DNA of 64,000 nucleotides from Prauserella alba (GTDB lineage: Bacteria > Actinomycetota > Actinomycetes > Mycobacteriales > Pseudonocardiaceae): assembly GCF_024171735.1 (NCBI RefSeq), contig NZ_JAMTCH010000004.1, positions 1,364,001 through 1,428,000 on the forward strand, read 5' to 3'. Made by a program: the position numbers and the translations under genes. Positions 45,102 through 54,130 of the stretch are shown piece after piece (position 1 is the stretch's first letter; each line of letters opens with the position of its first letter). The notes beneath the pieces were generated by a model. The model did not search any database and had not been told where the DNA came from. It was given only the letters and a program-made list of their open reading frames with translations.

Positions 45102-45829
45102 GGGGTTGCGACCCACGGCTCCTCCTGTGTGCTCGCCAGAATCTCGGCCAGGTGCACCGGACGCACCCCCGCCCGCAACCGGGAAAGGCCGCCGCCGATC
45201 TGCATCAGACACGAATTGTCGCCGGCCGTCACGACCTGCGCACCGGTGTCCTGGACACACCGCATCTTGTCGGCGAGCATCGCGGTGGAGGTCTCGGCGT
45301 TCTTCAGCGCGAACGTTCCGCCGAATCCGCAGCACTGCTCGGCCTGCGGCAGCGGAATCAGTTCCAGTCCCGACACCGCGCGCAACAGGCGCAGGGGTTT
45401 GTCACCGACACCGAGCATGCGCAGCGAGTGGCACGTCGGGTGGTAGGTGACCCGGTGCGGGAAGTGGGCGCCCACGTCGACGACACCGAGCACGTCCACC
45501 AGGAACTCGCTCAGCTCATACGTGCGCAGGGCCGCGGACGAGGAATCGCACAGGTTCGGGTGGATCTCCCGCACCATGCCCGCACACGAACCCGAGGGTG
45601 CCACGATGTGGTCGTAGCCGTCGAACACGTCGGCGAAGGCGCGGGCCATCGGCCGCGCGTGGTCGGCGTACCCGGTGTTGAAGTGCATCTGGCCGCAGCA
45701 CGTCTGGTCCAGCGGGAACTCGACGTCGCAACCGAGGCGTTCGAGCAGGCGCACCATGGCCTTGGCCGTCTCGGGGAACGCCGTGTCGGTGAGGCAGGTG
45801 GGGAACAGTGCGACACGCGGTCCGTTCAT
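45098..45829 (-). CDS. lutA: Lactate utilisation protein A (CCG-domain Fe-S oxidoreductase)
   Basis: 243 residues with two cysteine-rich CCG repeats: VALFPTCLTD and LDQTCCGQMHFNTGY in the first, VTYHPTCHSLRMLG and AEQCCGFGGTFALKN in the second. These bind iron-sulfur clusters, as in GlpC and heterodisulfide reductase. First gene of the lutABC operon (order lutA-lutB-lutC on the minus strand). The ATG at 45829 begins the fold. No dedicated regulator is adjacent. Confidence 0.95.
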   Translation of the reverse strand: MNGPRVALFPTCLTDTAFPETAKAMVRLLERLGCDVEFPLDQTCCGQMHFNTGYADHARPMARAFADVFDGYDHIVAPSGSCAGMVREIHPNLCDSSSAALRTYELSEFLVDVLGVVDVGAHFPHRVTYHPTCHSLRMLGVGDKPLRLLRAVSGLELIPLPQAEQCCGFGGTFALKNAETSTAMLADKMRCVQDTGAQVVTAGDNSCLMQIGGGLSRLRAGVRPVHLAEILASTQEEPWVATP

Positions 45830-46073
45830 GCGCCGGCCGCCCCGTCCTCAGTGGACACCAGACCGCTCGCTCCGTCGCCGTTGTGCACACCCCGAGCGTA
45901 CGACCTGCGCCGCTCTCACGCGAGGCATTGCGCGCCGTGTGGCGCTTCCGTTACGGTCCTGCTTCGTGACTGCCGGGTCGGCCATGCGTGGCCACGCACG
46001 AGAGAGGTTCCCGGCCACCGCGTGATCGCGCGGTGGGCCCGGAGCCGTTCACGAGCACGGGGCCCGCCAGGAA

Positions 46074-46123
46074 GCACTGCTTTTCGACGGTTCGAATCCC
46101 CACCCTCACTCCGAAAGCAGTGC
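46074..46123 (+). other. Hairpin with a tRNA T-loop-like word, just before the nitroreductase-hemerythrin start
   Basis: GCACTGCTTT (46074-46083) pairs perfectly with AAAGCAGTGC (46114-46123). The 30-base loop holds GGTTCGAATCC, the T-loop word of tRNAs, but T-stem and acceptor pairing are missing. The hairpin ends 4 bases before the ATG at 46128, in place of a ribosome site. Confidence 0.55.
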
Positions 46124-46127
46124 GTAC

Positions 46128-46946
46128 ATGAACGATGTCAACAGACCGATCATCGATGAGTTCCGTGCCACGGGCGGCCGAGTCGGCGGTATGTTCGCCG
46201 ACGCCAGACTGTTGCTGCTCACCAGCACCGGCGCGAAGAGCGGCCTGCGGCACACCACTCCGCTGGGCTATTTCCCGGACGGCGAGCGCGTGCTGGTCGT
46301 CGCGTCCGCCGCGGGCTCCGACCGGCACCCGGACTGGTTCCACAACATCAGCGCCGACCCGCGCGTGACCGTCGAGGACGGCGCATTCACCTACGATGCG
46401 CTCGCCGAGATACTCGACGGCGAGGAGCGCGACACCGTGTTCGCCCGCGTCGTCGAGGCCGCGCCGGGGTTCGGCGACTACCAGCACAAGACCGCACGGG
46501 TGCTGCCGGTGGTCGCGCTCTCGCCCGCCTCCGACGGCCCACCCGGCGGCGGTTCGCTCGCGGACATGCTGGTGGGCATCCACGACGCGTTCCGGCGCGA
46601 GCTCGCGCTGATCCGGAAGGAACTGGCGGGCTCTGGGCCGTGGCTGGGGGTTCAGCTGCGCATCAACTGCGTGACGCTGTGCCAGGGACTGCACAATCAC
46701 CACGTCGGCGAGGACGCGGGCCTGTTCGAGGCCATCGGTGCGAAACATCCGGAACTGACCGACACCCTCACCCGGTTGCGCAGCGAGCACGACACGATCG
46801 CCGACCTCACCGCCGCGATGCAGACCGCCGTGCACGACGAGTCACGCGACGCCGCTCGCGTCGAGGTCGAACGGCTCGCCTGCGAACTCGAACGGCACCT
46901 GGACCACGAGGAGGAGCAGCTCCTGCCCGCACTCAGGGCGATGTGA
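46128..46946 (+). CDS. Nitroreductase (DDN-like) domain fused to a hemerythrin-like domain
   Basis: 272 residues. Residues 1-~130 are a deazaflavin-dependent nitroreductase-type barrel: LLLLTSTGAKSGLRHTTPLGYFPDGERVLVVAS and HPDWFHNISADPRVTVE. Residues ~145-270 form a hemerythrin-like four-helix bundle with the iron ligands H189-N-H191-H192 ... E, RLRSEHDTIADL and RHLDHEEEQLLP. Such a fusion links F420-type redox chemistry to a di-iron oxygen or nitric-oxide sensor. No SD sequence; a hairpin directly precedes the ATG. It stands alone between lutA and a methyltransferase. Confidence 0.88.
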   Translation: MNDVNRPIIDEFRATGGRVGGMFADARLLLLTSTGAKSGLRHTTPLGYFPDGERVLVVASAAGSDRHPDWFHNISADPRVTVEDGAFTYDALAEILDGEERDTVFARVVEAAPGFGDYQHKTARVLPVVALSPASDGPPGGGSLADMLVGIHDAFRRELALIRKELAGSGPWLGVQLRINCVTLCQGLHNHHVGEDAGLFEAIGAKHPELTDTLTRLRSEHDTIADLTAAMQTAVHDESRDAARVEVERLACELERHLDHEEEQLLPALRAM

Positions 46947-47077
46947 CGCCGGCGGCGCGGCGGATGTCCGCGGGCGCAGCGTGGCGGCGCTGCAGCGTGT
47001 GACGGGGCTCGGCGGGCGCAGCGCCGCGATGCCGCGGAGTGGAGCCGCCGGTGTCGCGGAGCGGGCCCACCCTGCTC

Positions 47078-47725
47078 CTACGGTGAGCCGGGCTCCGGCG
47101 GTTGCGCCGCTCCCGCCGTGGCCACGAGCCGCTCGACGAGCCCCGCCTTGAACCGCTCGCGCTCGACGACGTCGAAACCGTGCCCTGCGAGCAGGTCGAA
47201 CGGCCTGCGCAGAAAGTGCTCACCGGCCTGGCGGACGGTGACGGTTTCCAGCAGCCGCTGCAGCAACCGGACGACACGGGAGCTGCCCGCGACGTGGTCG
47301 ACGAGGATCAGCCGACCACCGGGCCGCAGCACCCGCGCCATCTCACCGAGCGCCGCGTCGTGGTCGGGAATCGCGCACAGCCCGAGAGTGCAGACCACCG
47401 TGTCGAACGACGCGTCCGGCGACGGCAGGTCCTCGGCACCGGCCTGGCGGAGCGTCACGTCGAGGCCGTGCTGCCCGGCACGGGTGCGGGCGTGCTCGAG
47501 CATGCGCGGGGAGATGTCGACGCCGGTGATGCGCACGTCGCCCGGGTACAGCGGCAGGTTGAGGCCGGTGCCCACGGCCACATCGAGTACGTCACCCCGC
47601 GCCCGCGACGCGGCCCACCTGCGGGAATCGCCGAACAGCTTGCGTTCCCACCTGGTCATCTGCCGGTCGTAGTCGCCTGCGTGCTGGTCCCAGTACCGCT
47701 GCCAACGTGCGCTGTCGGTCGCCAC
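47078..47725 (-). CDS. Class I SAM-dependent methyltransferase
   Basis: 215 residues. WQRYWDQHAGDYDRQMTRWERKLFG leads into the Rossmann fold: motif I VLDVAVGTGLNLPLYP, acidic GVDISPRMLEHA, motif II SFDTVVCTLGLCAIPDHDAALGEMARVLRPGGRLILVDH (post-I to III). It resembles the phosphatidylethanolamine N-methyltransferase/UbiE-like group; substrate unknown. GTG start at 47725. It is read in the same direction as nhaA but a strong terminator lies between them. Confidence 0.9.
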   Translation of the reverse strand: MATDSARWQRYWDQHAGDYDRQMTRWERKLFGDSRRWAASRARGDVLDVAVGTGLNLPLYPGDVRITGVDISPRMLEHARTRAGQHGLDVTLRQAGAEDLPSPDASFDTVVCTLGLCAIPDHDAALGEMARVLRPGGRLILVDHVAGSSRVVRLLQRLLETVTVRQAGEHFLRRPFDLLAGHGFDVVERERFKAGLVERLVATAGAAQPPEPGSP

Positions 47726-47850
47726 CCGCGCGAGTCTGCCGGATTCGTCCCGGAACGGCGAGCCCCACAGCGACCGGAACGGCGATCACGCACGAAGCGG
47801 CAACGAACGCAGGGGCACGACAACACCGGGGCGGCCGTGCCGGACACGAC

Positions 47851-47888
47851 GCGGCCCCGGACACCCGCCACGGGGTGTCCGGGGCCGC
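47851..47888 (-). terminator. Terminator after nhaA
   Basis: A 16-bp perfect stem GCGGCCCCGGACACCC with its inverse around a six-base loop, 10 bases after the nhaA stop on the minus strand. Confidence 0.8.
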
Positions 47889-47897
47889 GGTGGACGG

Positions 47898-49214
47898 TCA
47901 CTTCGACGAGTCGTCGCTTCCTGTCTGGTAGACGTCCGGCACGCCGTCCGCGTCCTCGTCACGGTTCTCGAACTCGTGGATCCGCTTGTACACGCGGTTG
48001 CGGGCGCGGAGCACGATCGTGCCGAGCACGGCGGCGATGACCGACCCGGAGAGGATCGCGATGCGGACGTGGTCGTCCTCCGGTGTGCCGACGCCGAACG
48101 CGAGTTCGCCGATGAGCAGGCTCACCGTGAAGCCGATACCGCCGAGCAACGCCAGCCCGACGGCGTCGATCCAGTTGAGCCCTTCGGCCATGCGTCCGCC
48201 GGTGAGTTTCGTGGCGAGCCACGTGCCGCCGACGATGCCGATGGTCTTACCGAGCACGAGGCCGACCATGACGCCGAGCGAGACCGGCTCCTGCCAGGAC
48301 TCGATCAGGCCCGAGAACCCGCCGATCGGGACACCGGCCGCCATGAAGGCGAAGATCGGCACGGCGACGCCGGCCGAGAGCGGGCGGAACCGGTGCTCGA
48401 AGTGCTCGGCGAGGCCGGGACCGGCATTCGGCCCACCGGCCCGCTCGCTCCGCAGCACGGGCACGACCATGCCGAGCGCGACACCCGCGATGGTCGCGTG
48501 CACACCGGAGGCGTGGACGAGCGCCCAGGTCACGATGGCCAGGGGCAACAGCAGGTACCACGAGCGCACCCGCTTCTGCACCAGGAACGTGAAGATGCCC
48601 AGCGGAACCAGCGCGAGCAGCAGTGGGCCGATCGCCAGGTCGTCGGTGAAGAAGATCGCGATGATCAGGATCGCGATGAGGTCGTCGACGACCGCGAGCG
48701 TCAGCAGGAACATCCGCAGCGCGGCGGGCAGGAACGGCCCGGCGACCGCGAGGATCGCCACGGCGAACGCGATGTCGGTGGCCGTCGGGATGGCCCAGCC
48801 CTGCATGGCGCCGCCGAAGTTGAAGGCGACGTAGATCAGGGCCGGAGCGATGACACCGCCGACCGCGGCGACGACGGGAACGATCGCCTTGCGGATGTCC
48901 CGTAGGTCGCCCGCGACGAACTCGCGTTTGAGCTCGAGGCCGACGACGAAGAAGAAGATCGCCAGCAGGCCGTCGGCGGCCCAGTGGGAGATCGTCAGGT
49001 CCAGGTGCAGCGATTCGGGGCCGATCTTGTACGACACCATGGACTGATACGCCTCTGACCAGGGCGAGTTGGCCCAGATCAGCGCGACCACGGCACCGAT
49101 GATCAGCAGCGCGCCGCCGACGGTCTCCTTACGCAGGATGTCACCGATACGGCGGGTCTCCGACCACGATCCGCGACCGAACGTGTCGTAGTCGTGGGAA
49201 GACGATTGCGACAT
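47898..49214 (-). CDS. nhaA: Na+/H+ antiporter NhaA
   Basis: 438 residues, about 11-12 membrane segments. [15 protein letters not shown] and [17 protein letters not shown] hold the unwound-helix Thr/Asp region and the twin Asp pair that correspond to Asp133 and Asp163/164 of E. coli NhaA. The N-terminal helix [20 protein letters not shown] and C-terminal [22 protein letters not shown] also match. It expels sodium for protons at alkaline pH. The ATG at 49214 begins a ~25-residue hydrophilic tail. Upstream 130 bases contain no clear operator. Confidence 0.96.
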   Translation of the reverse strand: MSQSSSHDYDTFGRGSWSETRRIGDILRKETVGGALLIIGAVVALIWANSPWSEAYQSMVSYKIGPESLHLDLTISHWAADGLLAIFFFVVGLELKREFVAGDLRDIRKAIVPVVAAVGGVIAPALIYVAFNFGGAMQGWAIPTATDIAFAVAILAVAGPFLPAALRMFLLTLAVVDDLIAILIIAIFFTDDLAIGPLLLALVPLGIFTFLVQKRVRSWYLLLPLAIVTWALVHASGVHATIAGVALGMVVPVLRSERAGGPNAGPGLAEHFEHRFRPLSAGVAVPIFAFMAAGVPIGGFSGLIESWQEPVSLGVMVGLVLGKTIGIVGGTWLATKLTGGRMAEGLNWIDAVGLALLGGIGFTVSLLIGELAFGVGTPEDDHVRIAILSGSVIAAVLGTIVLRARNRVYKRIHEFENRDEDADGVPDVYQTGSDDSSK

Positions 49215-49732
49215 TCACACTCCAGGGAAGGCAGCGGTCAAGACCATTGCCGACCAGACTTCCCGGCGCACCTGGCCGCCAGGATAGTGGCCGCACACAG
49301 GAACACTAGCCCCTTCGCGCCGCCTCGGCCGAGTACGAACACTGCTGACTTGACACGGTGACCAGGCGTTTTCGTGGACGCTCAAGGATACTCCGGCGAT
49401 CTGGTGACACACTGTGACATGTACCTCGAATGCAGTCGCTTCGCAGCAGCACCGACCGACGGCGACGCCGCCGTCACCCTGTGAACACCTCCCGCGATCG
49501 GCCGGAGACTCGCGCAACCGGGACTCGATCCGAGCGCGGACGGACCTCGCGCGAAGGGGAGCAGGCGGGACAGAGAGGTGAGGGGGCGCCGGCCCTTGCT
49601 GGGGGTCCAAGGGCCGGCGCCGGCGCGACCCCCTGGGGGAGGGAGGGTGCGCACGTGGGGAGAGCGGCCTCGCGCCCCGCCATGACGCACACCCACGAAA
49701 CTCACCCATTCGGGTGAGCGCCCGCCCTCCCG
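49215..49732. other. Long intergenic region with a strong hairpin, no gene seen
   Basis: Upstream region of nhaA. The first ~200 bases are less GC-rich and should hold the nhaA promoter. At 49585-49621 a perfect 14-bp stem GGCGCCGGCCCTTG and its inverse flank a nine-base loop, extended outward by AGGGGG/CCCCCT (49581-49634). A smaller hairpin CTCACCC-ATTC-GGGTGAG lies at 49701-49718. Open frames here have no homology or ribosome sites. Confidence 0.6.
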
Positions 49733-49802
49733 GCGCTCGTGTTGCGGTCTCCGGGGACCGTGTTGCGGTCTCCGGGGCTCGTGTTGCGGATCCCGGGGGC
49801 GG
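49733..49802. repeat. 21-bp intergenic repeat cluster G
   Basis: Three forward units of the CGTGTTGCGGTCTCCGGGG/CGTGTTGCGGATCCCGGGG type in exact 21-bp spacing, between nhaA and a VOC gene. Confidence 0.9.
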
Positions 49803-49867
49803 CGGCCGTCCGCTGCCCCTCATCGGTGCACCGCCGCGGGGTCGTGCCCGCGGTCCGTGTCGCCGGT

Positions 49868-50266
49868 TCAGGACGCGGCGACGAGCTCGACCTCGAAGCC
49901 TTCGCCGTTCTCGAGAAACGCGGCGTAGTGGTCGGGGCCGCCCGCGTACGGGTGCCGGTCTGCGAACAGCAGTCGCCAGCCGTGGGCGGGCGCCGCGGCG
50001 GCGAACCGGTCGACGTCACCGCGCCCGCCTGCCCAGAAGGCCACGTGGTTCATGCCCGCCCGCAGCCGGTCGTGCGACCCGGAGCGGTCCGGGCCCGCCT
50101 CCAGCACGACGTACCCGCCGGTGCCGTGCCGCCAGCTCTGCCCGCCTCGCCAGCGGTCGGCACACGCGTAGCCGAGCTCGCCCAGCAGCCAACCCCACTC
50201 GCGTTCGGCCGCTGCCAGGTCGTCGACCCACAGCTCCAGGTGATGCAGCGCTCCCGTGCCGGTCAT
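49868..50266 (-). CDS. VOC-family (glyoxalase-like) protein
   Basis: 132 residues, a single vicinal-oxygen-chelate unit: LHHLELWVDDLAAAEREWGWLLGELGY opens the first beta-alpha-beta-beta-beta module, and MNHVAFWAGGRGDVDRFAAAA, then DHYAAFLENGEGFEVELVA the second. The metal positions His and Glu (HHLEL, FEVEL) are retained. Role unknown: lyase, dioxygenase or resistance protein. ATGA overlap with the DinB gene just upstream implies one transcript. Confidence 0.88.
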   Translation of the reverse strand: MTGTGALHHLELWVDDLAAAEREWGWLLGELGYACADRWRGGQSWRHGTGGYVVLEAGPDRSGSHDRLRAGMNHVAFWAGGRGDVDRFAAAAPAHGWRLLFADRHPYAGGPDHYAAFLENGEGFEVELVAAS

Positions 50267-50808
50267 TCGCCGGTCTCCCCGTCGATGGATTCGCGCAACA
50301 GGTCGGCATGGCCGTTGTGGCGGGCGTACTCCTCGATCATGTGGAGCAGGATCCACCGCAGGTTGGGCGCGCGGCCGTCCGGCCAGGGCGTGTCAGCGAG
50401 CCCGTCGAACCCGCCGTCGGCGATCGCCTCCGCGGCAAGCCTGCGCGAGGTGTCCACAGTGTCCTTCCACAGGCCGAACAGCTGCTCCGGGGTGTCGGAC
50501 GCGGCGCTGCACCATTCCCAGTCGGGGTTCCGGCTCCAATCGACCTCGTCCCACGGCGGCTCGGCTGGCAGCCCGTGCAGGCTGCGCGCGAACCAGTGGT
50601 TCTCGACGAAGGCCATGTGCTTGAGCAGTCCGCCGAGGGTCATCGCGGAGGCCGACGTGGTCCGCCGCAGCGCGTCCGCTCCCAGTCCCGAGCACTTCCA
50701 TTCGAGCGTCTGCCGCTGGTAGTCGAGGAAGCCGAGGAGCTGGTCCTCCTCACCGCCTTCGAGCGGCGGCTCGGTCCTGCCCTGCGCGTCTACGTCTACT
50801 TCGGACAT
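50263..50808 (-). CDS. DinB-family (DUF664) protein
   Basis: 181 residues: LLGFLDYQRQTLEWKCSGLGADALRRTTSASAMTLGGLLKHMAFVENHWFARSLHGLP in pieces is the first two helices of a DinB four-helix bundle with the metal-binding His of KHMAFVE. NLRWILLHMIEEYARHNGHADLLRESIDG has the C-terminal metal-binding His pair. In actinomycetes these proteins may be mycothiol-dependent transferases. ATG at 50808. First of a two-gene unit with the VOC protein. Confidence 0.9.
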   Translation of the reverse strand: MSEVDVDAQGRTEPPLEGGEEDQLLGFLDYQRQTLEWKCSGLGADALRRTTSASAMTLGGLLKHMAFVENHWFARSLHGLPAEPPWDEVDWSRNPDWEWCSAASDTPEQLFGLWKDTVDTSRRLAAEAIADGGFDGLADTPWPDGRAPNLRWILLHMIEEYARHNGHADLLRESIDGETGE

Positions 50809-50941
50809 CGTCGTCTCCTCACCCGTACTCGACGTGACCAGCGACCCTAGCCCGGCATCGGCGTGTCCGATACGGTTCGACGCAGTTCACGACGCCGTGC
50901 CCACCGGAAGCCGCCACCGGAAGCCTGGAGTGCCCGCAGCC

Positions 50942-51733
50942 ATGCTCGAACCGACCGTGGAACCCACGGCCGAAGCCGCCAGGGCCGCTGCACAACAGTT
51001 CATCGACCTCGCGTTGTCGGTTCTCGACCCGGCCGTCCCGGTCCCCGCCACTCCACCGTGGACGATCGCCGACGTCTTCGGCCACGTCGCGATGGAGCCG
51101 CGCCGCTACCGCGACCTCGCCCGCGGGCAGGGCACGTGGCCGTCGCGCGCAGCCGACCTGCCCGAGTTCAACGAACAGCAGATCGCCTCGCTGCCCGCGG
51201 ACGACCTCGGGACCCTGGCCGGTCTACTGCGCGCCGACCTCGACGACTTTCTCGCCACGATCGACGAGCTCGGCCCGGAGGCACGCATGATGTTCGACGG
51301 CGACCAGGAGATCCGCGTCGACCGTGCCCTCGGCACGCTACTCGGGGAGTTCGTCGTGCACGGCCACGACATCGCGGCCGCACTGGGCCGGTCGTGGCCG
51401 ATAGACCCCGAGCACGTACCGATGGTGCTGACCGGCATGCACCAGATCATGCCCGGCTGGATCGACCGCGACGCAGCGGCCGGCCACACGGCGACCTACC
51501 ACGTGCGGCTGCGCGGCGGGCCCATGCAGATCTACTCCTTCCGTGACGGCGCGCTGACCATCGGGGAGAGCGGCCGGCCGCACGTGCGTATCTCCGCAGA
51601 CCCGGCCACGTGGCTGTTGCTCGTCTACGGCCGCGGAAACCCCACGCGCGCGGCGCTCACCGGAAAGGTCGTGGCCTACGGCCGCAAGCCGTGGCTGGCC
51701 CCGGGCCTGGCGAAGCGGTTCCTGCCGCCGTGA
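50942..51733 (+). CDS. Maleylpyruvate isomerase-family, mycothiol-dependent type protein
   Basis: 263 residues. The DinB-like N-terminal domain has WTIADVFGHVAMEPRRYRDLARG and LLGEFVVHGHDIAAALG with the metal-binding His residues; the C-terminal ~90 residues (TYHVRLRGGPMQIYSFRDGALTIGESGRPHVRISADPATWLLLVYGRG) are the SCP2-like domain often attached. It may transfer or isomerise through mycothiol; substrate unknown. The ATG at 50942 begins the homologous segment; an SD-like GGAG lies 11 nt upstream. Confidence 0.85.
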   Translation: MLEPTVEPTAEAARAAAQQFIDLALSVLDPAVPVPATPPWTIADVFGHVAMEPRRYRDLARGQGTWPSRAADLPEFNEQQIASLPADDLGTLAGLLRADLDDFLATIDELGPEARMMFDGDQEIRVDRALGTLLGEFVVHGHDIAAALGRSWPIDPEHVPMVLTGMHQIMPGWIDRDAAAGHTATYHVRLRGGPMQIYSFRDGALTIGESGRPHVRISADPATWLLLVYGRGNPTRAALTGKVVAYGRKPWLAPGLAKRFLPP

Positions 51734-51746
51734 CTGCCGGCGGCAC

Positions 51747-52721
51747 TCACCACCGCGCCCATGCATCCGGACTGGTGCCGTCGACGTCGGTGACTCCGTA
51801 CTCGCGTGCGAGGTCGCCCGCGGTGACCGAACGCTGGTTCCAGCGTGCGTGGTCCGGATCGGCGGCCAGCGCGGCGATGCCGCGCCCGACGAACCGCGGA
51901 GTTTCGGACTCCGAGAAGTCCGCGGGCGCGACCGGCCCGTCGGCGCGTTCGGGGTTCAGCGCATCACGCCAGGTGGCCTCGGTGACGCCGAAGTGCTCCA
52001 GCATCATCTCCGAGCGCATCCAGCCCGGCGTGACCGCGACGGCGCTCGCCCCGTGCGGTGCGAGCTCGTGACCCTGCGAGAAGGCCAGCCGGTTCACGGA
52101 CTCCTTCGCCAGGTCGTAGAACACCGAGATCCGGTACGAGGACGCGTTGATCTCGGTGGTGCCGTCGGTGACCTCCACGAGCAGGCCGCCAGGGCGTTCG
52201 ATGAGCAGCGGCAGCAGGAAGTGCGAAGTGACCAGGTGCGTTTCGACGGCGAGACGCAGAATGCGCAGGCCGGTGTCGAGGTCGTGCCGCCAGATCGGGG
52301 TGTTCCACTCGGCTGGTCCGCCCTTCAGTTCCTCGCCGCCCCAGATGTCGTTGACCAACACGTCGAGGTGACCGAATTCGCCACGGACCCGGTCGGCGAG
52401 GGCGCGCACCCTGTCGTGTTCGAGGTGATCGACCTGGACGGGAATGCCGGTACCGCCCAGTGACGTCACCAGCTCGGCCGTCCCCTCGATCGTCTCGGGA
52501 CGGTCGTAGTCCGACGTGGCGTTGCCGGCACGCGAGCTGCGGCCGGTGCAGATCACGGTCGCCCCCGCCTCGCCGAGTGCCGCGGCGATCCCGCGCCCCG
52601 CGCCACGCGTCGCCCCGGCCACCAGGGCCACCTTGCCACGCAGATTCCCGTCCCCGGCTCTGTGTCGGTCCCCGTCCACGTTCCCTTCCGCGTTCCCCGC
52701 CGTGTTCCCGTCGTCCGGCAT
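51747..52721 (-). CDS. Short-chain dehydrogenase/reductase
   Basis: 324 residues. After a ~30-residue low-complexity leader (NTAGNAEGNVDGDRHRAGDGN, from a tandem GGGAACG-type DNA stretch at ~52660-52720) comes the SDR core: VALVAGATRGAGRGIAAALGEAG (TGxxxGxG-type), DVLVNDIWGG in place of the usual NNAG, and the catalytic Y-x3-K in FYDLAKESVNRLAF. The C-terminal tail is long. It matches the actinobacterial group of GAGRGIA SDRs of unknown substrate. The ATG at 52721 has GGAGGAGGG upstream. Confidence 0.9.
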   Translation of the reverse strand: MPDDGNTAGNAEGNVDGDRHRAGDGNLRGKVALVAGATRGAGRGIAAALGEAGATVICTGRSSRAGNATSDYDRPETIEGTAELVTSLGGTGIPVQVDHLEHDRVRALADRVRGEFGHLDVLVNDIWGGEELKGGPAEWNTPIWRHDLDTGLRILRLAVETHLVTSHFLLPLLIERPGGLLVEVTDGTTEINASSYRISVFYDLAKESVNRLAFSQGHELAPHGASAVAVTPGWMRSEMMLEHFGVTEATWRDALNPERADGPVAPADFSESETPRFVGRGIAALAADPDHARWNQRSVTAGDLAREYGVTDVDGTSPDAWARW

Positions 52722-52808
52722 GACAGCCCTCCTCCGCTCCACTGCCGTTGGTGGCAGCCGACGCTACTCGCGACGTCCGACAGTTCCGGTGCGGCGAGAA
52801 TGCCCGCC

Positions 52809-53267
52809 ATGGACGATGTGACGATCCGCGCGGCGCGCGACGACGAGCTGCCGTTGCTGGCGGACATGCGCTGGCGCTGGGTGATCGACCGCGGCGACGA
52901 ACCGGCCACGACGCGGGACGAGTTCGTGGCCGCGTTCGTGACGTGGGCGCGGGCTCACGCCGACGCACACCATGCGCTGATCATGCTGCGGGATGGTGCG
53001 GCCGTCGGCATGGCGTGGCTGGCGCTGCAACCGCGGGTCCCGTCACCGCGGTCGACCGACCGGGTGGCAGGCGATCTGCAATGCGTCTACGTCGCGCCGG
53101 AGCACCGGTCGGCTGGCCACGGAGACCGGCTCATCGAGGCGGCACTGGCCCGCGCCCGCGAACTGGACCTCGAATGGGTGACGGTGCATTCGAGCGAACG
53201 GGCCGTCACGGCGTACGAACGCCGGGGCTTCGCCGTGTCGCCGCGGCTGCTGCAGGTGAAGCCCTGA
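52809..53267 (+). CDS. GNAT family N-acetyltransferase
   Basis: 152 residues: VTIRAARDDELPLLADMRWRW, QCVYVAPEHRSAGHGDRLIEAALARARELDLEWVTVHSS and AVTAYERRGFAVSPRLLQ, the classical motifs A and B. The acetyl-CoA loop is RSAGHG (R/Q-x-x-G-x-G). Substrate unknown. Divergent from the SDR gene, 87 bases between them. ATG at 52809. Confidence 0.9.
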   Translation: MDDVTIRAARDDELPLLADMRWRWVIDRGDEPATTRDEFVAAFVTWARAHADAHHALIMLRDGAAVGMAWLALQPRVPSPRSTDRVAGDLQCVYVAPEHRSAGHGDRLIEAALARARELDLEWVTVHSSERAVTAYERRGFAVSPRLLQVKP

Positions 53268-53393
53268 CCCGGCCCGCACGGTCCAACCCGCGAAGTCCGG
53301 CCCGCGCGACGGACACCCGCCACGATGCACCCGTGGCGGTGAACCCGGCGCGGGTGCACTCAACCCGCGCCCCGTGCCACGCGTCCACCGCAC

Positions 53394-54125
53394 ATGACCA
53401 ACGGCGTTGCATGCGACAGGAGCCTCACCTGGGACGGCTGCGTGAACGTCCGTGACCTGGGCGGGCTGGGCCACGTGGCACCCGGTGCCGTCGTCCGGAT
53501 GGAGGAGCCGGCGACCCTCACGGAGGCCGGATGGGCGGCAGTGTGGGCACACGGCGTTCGCACGTTCGTGGATCTGCGTGATCCGTGCGAACACACCGCG
53601 GACCAGGCGCCCCGCCCCGAAGGGGTCACGACGGTGCACGCGCCGTTGGATCCCGTCGGCACCCCGTTCTACGATCGCTGGCAACGAATCGACAAGCTCG
53701 GATCACCGCTGCACTACCCGGCCATGCTCGAAGAGCACCCGCATCCGGTCGTCGCCGCGGTGCGCGCGATCGCCACGGCAGCACCCGGTGGGGTGGCGGT
53801 CCACTGCGCGGGCGGCAAGGACAGGACGGGCCTCGTCTCGCTGGTGCTGCTGGCCTTCGCCGGCGCGACAGTCGACGAGATCTGCGCCGATTACCTGCTG
53901 AGCTACCCGCGCATGCAGCCGCGCTTCGATGCGATGGGCGCAGGCGACCAGCTCACCGTCGTCACCGGGCTACTCGCCGACCACAGCACCACGATCGAGG
54001 ATTCGATCGCCGCCACCGTCGCCCACCTGAACATGCCCGACTTCCTGCTCGACGGCGGCCTGTCGAAGTCGGATCTCGCCGCGCTGCGCACGCGTCTGAC
54101 GGGAGGCACGCGCCTGCCGGCCTGA
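53394..54125 (+). CDS. Tyrosine-protein phosphatase (PTP/DSP type)
   Basis: 243 residues. WDGCVNVRDLGGLGHVAPGAVVRMEEPATLTEAG is the opening of the tyrosine-phosphatase family related to MptpB and LipA. The active site is V-H137-C138-AGGKD-R144-TG (CX5R) with the general-acid region near DLRDPCEH. It may act on phosphotyrosine or phosphoinositide-like substrates; MptpB relatives are secreted but no signal peptide is visible here. ATG at 53394, preceded by a GC-rich 126-base gap. Confidence 0.92.
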   Translation: MTNGVACDRSLTWDGCVNVRDLGGLGHVAPGAVVRMEEPATLTEAGWAAVWAHGVRTFVDLRDPCEHTADQAPRPEGVTTVHAPLDPVGTPFYDRWQRIDKLGSPLHYPAMLEEHPHPVVAAVRAIATAAPGGVAVHCAGGKDRTGLVSLVLLAFAGATVDEICADYLLSYPRMQPRFDAMGAGDQLTVVTGLLADHSTTIEDSIAATVAHLNMPDFLLDGGLSKSDLAALRTRLTGGTRLPA

Positions 54126-54130
54126 GCCCG

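Noticed and set aside
46085-46115. tRNA gene suggested by GGTTCGAATCC
   Set aside because: T-stem and acceptor arms do not pair and no anticodon arm precedes it; kept only as a hairpin/T-loop-like fragment.
49382-49705. Possible gene in the nhaA upstream gap
   Set aside because: Frames carry no homology, no SD and include the large hairpin; composition matches intergenic sequence.
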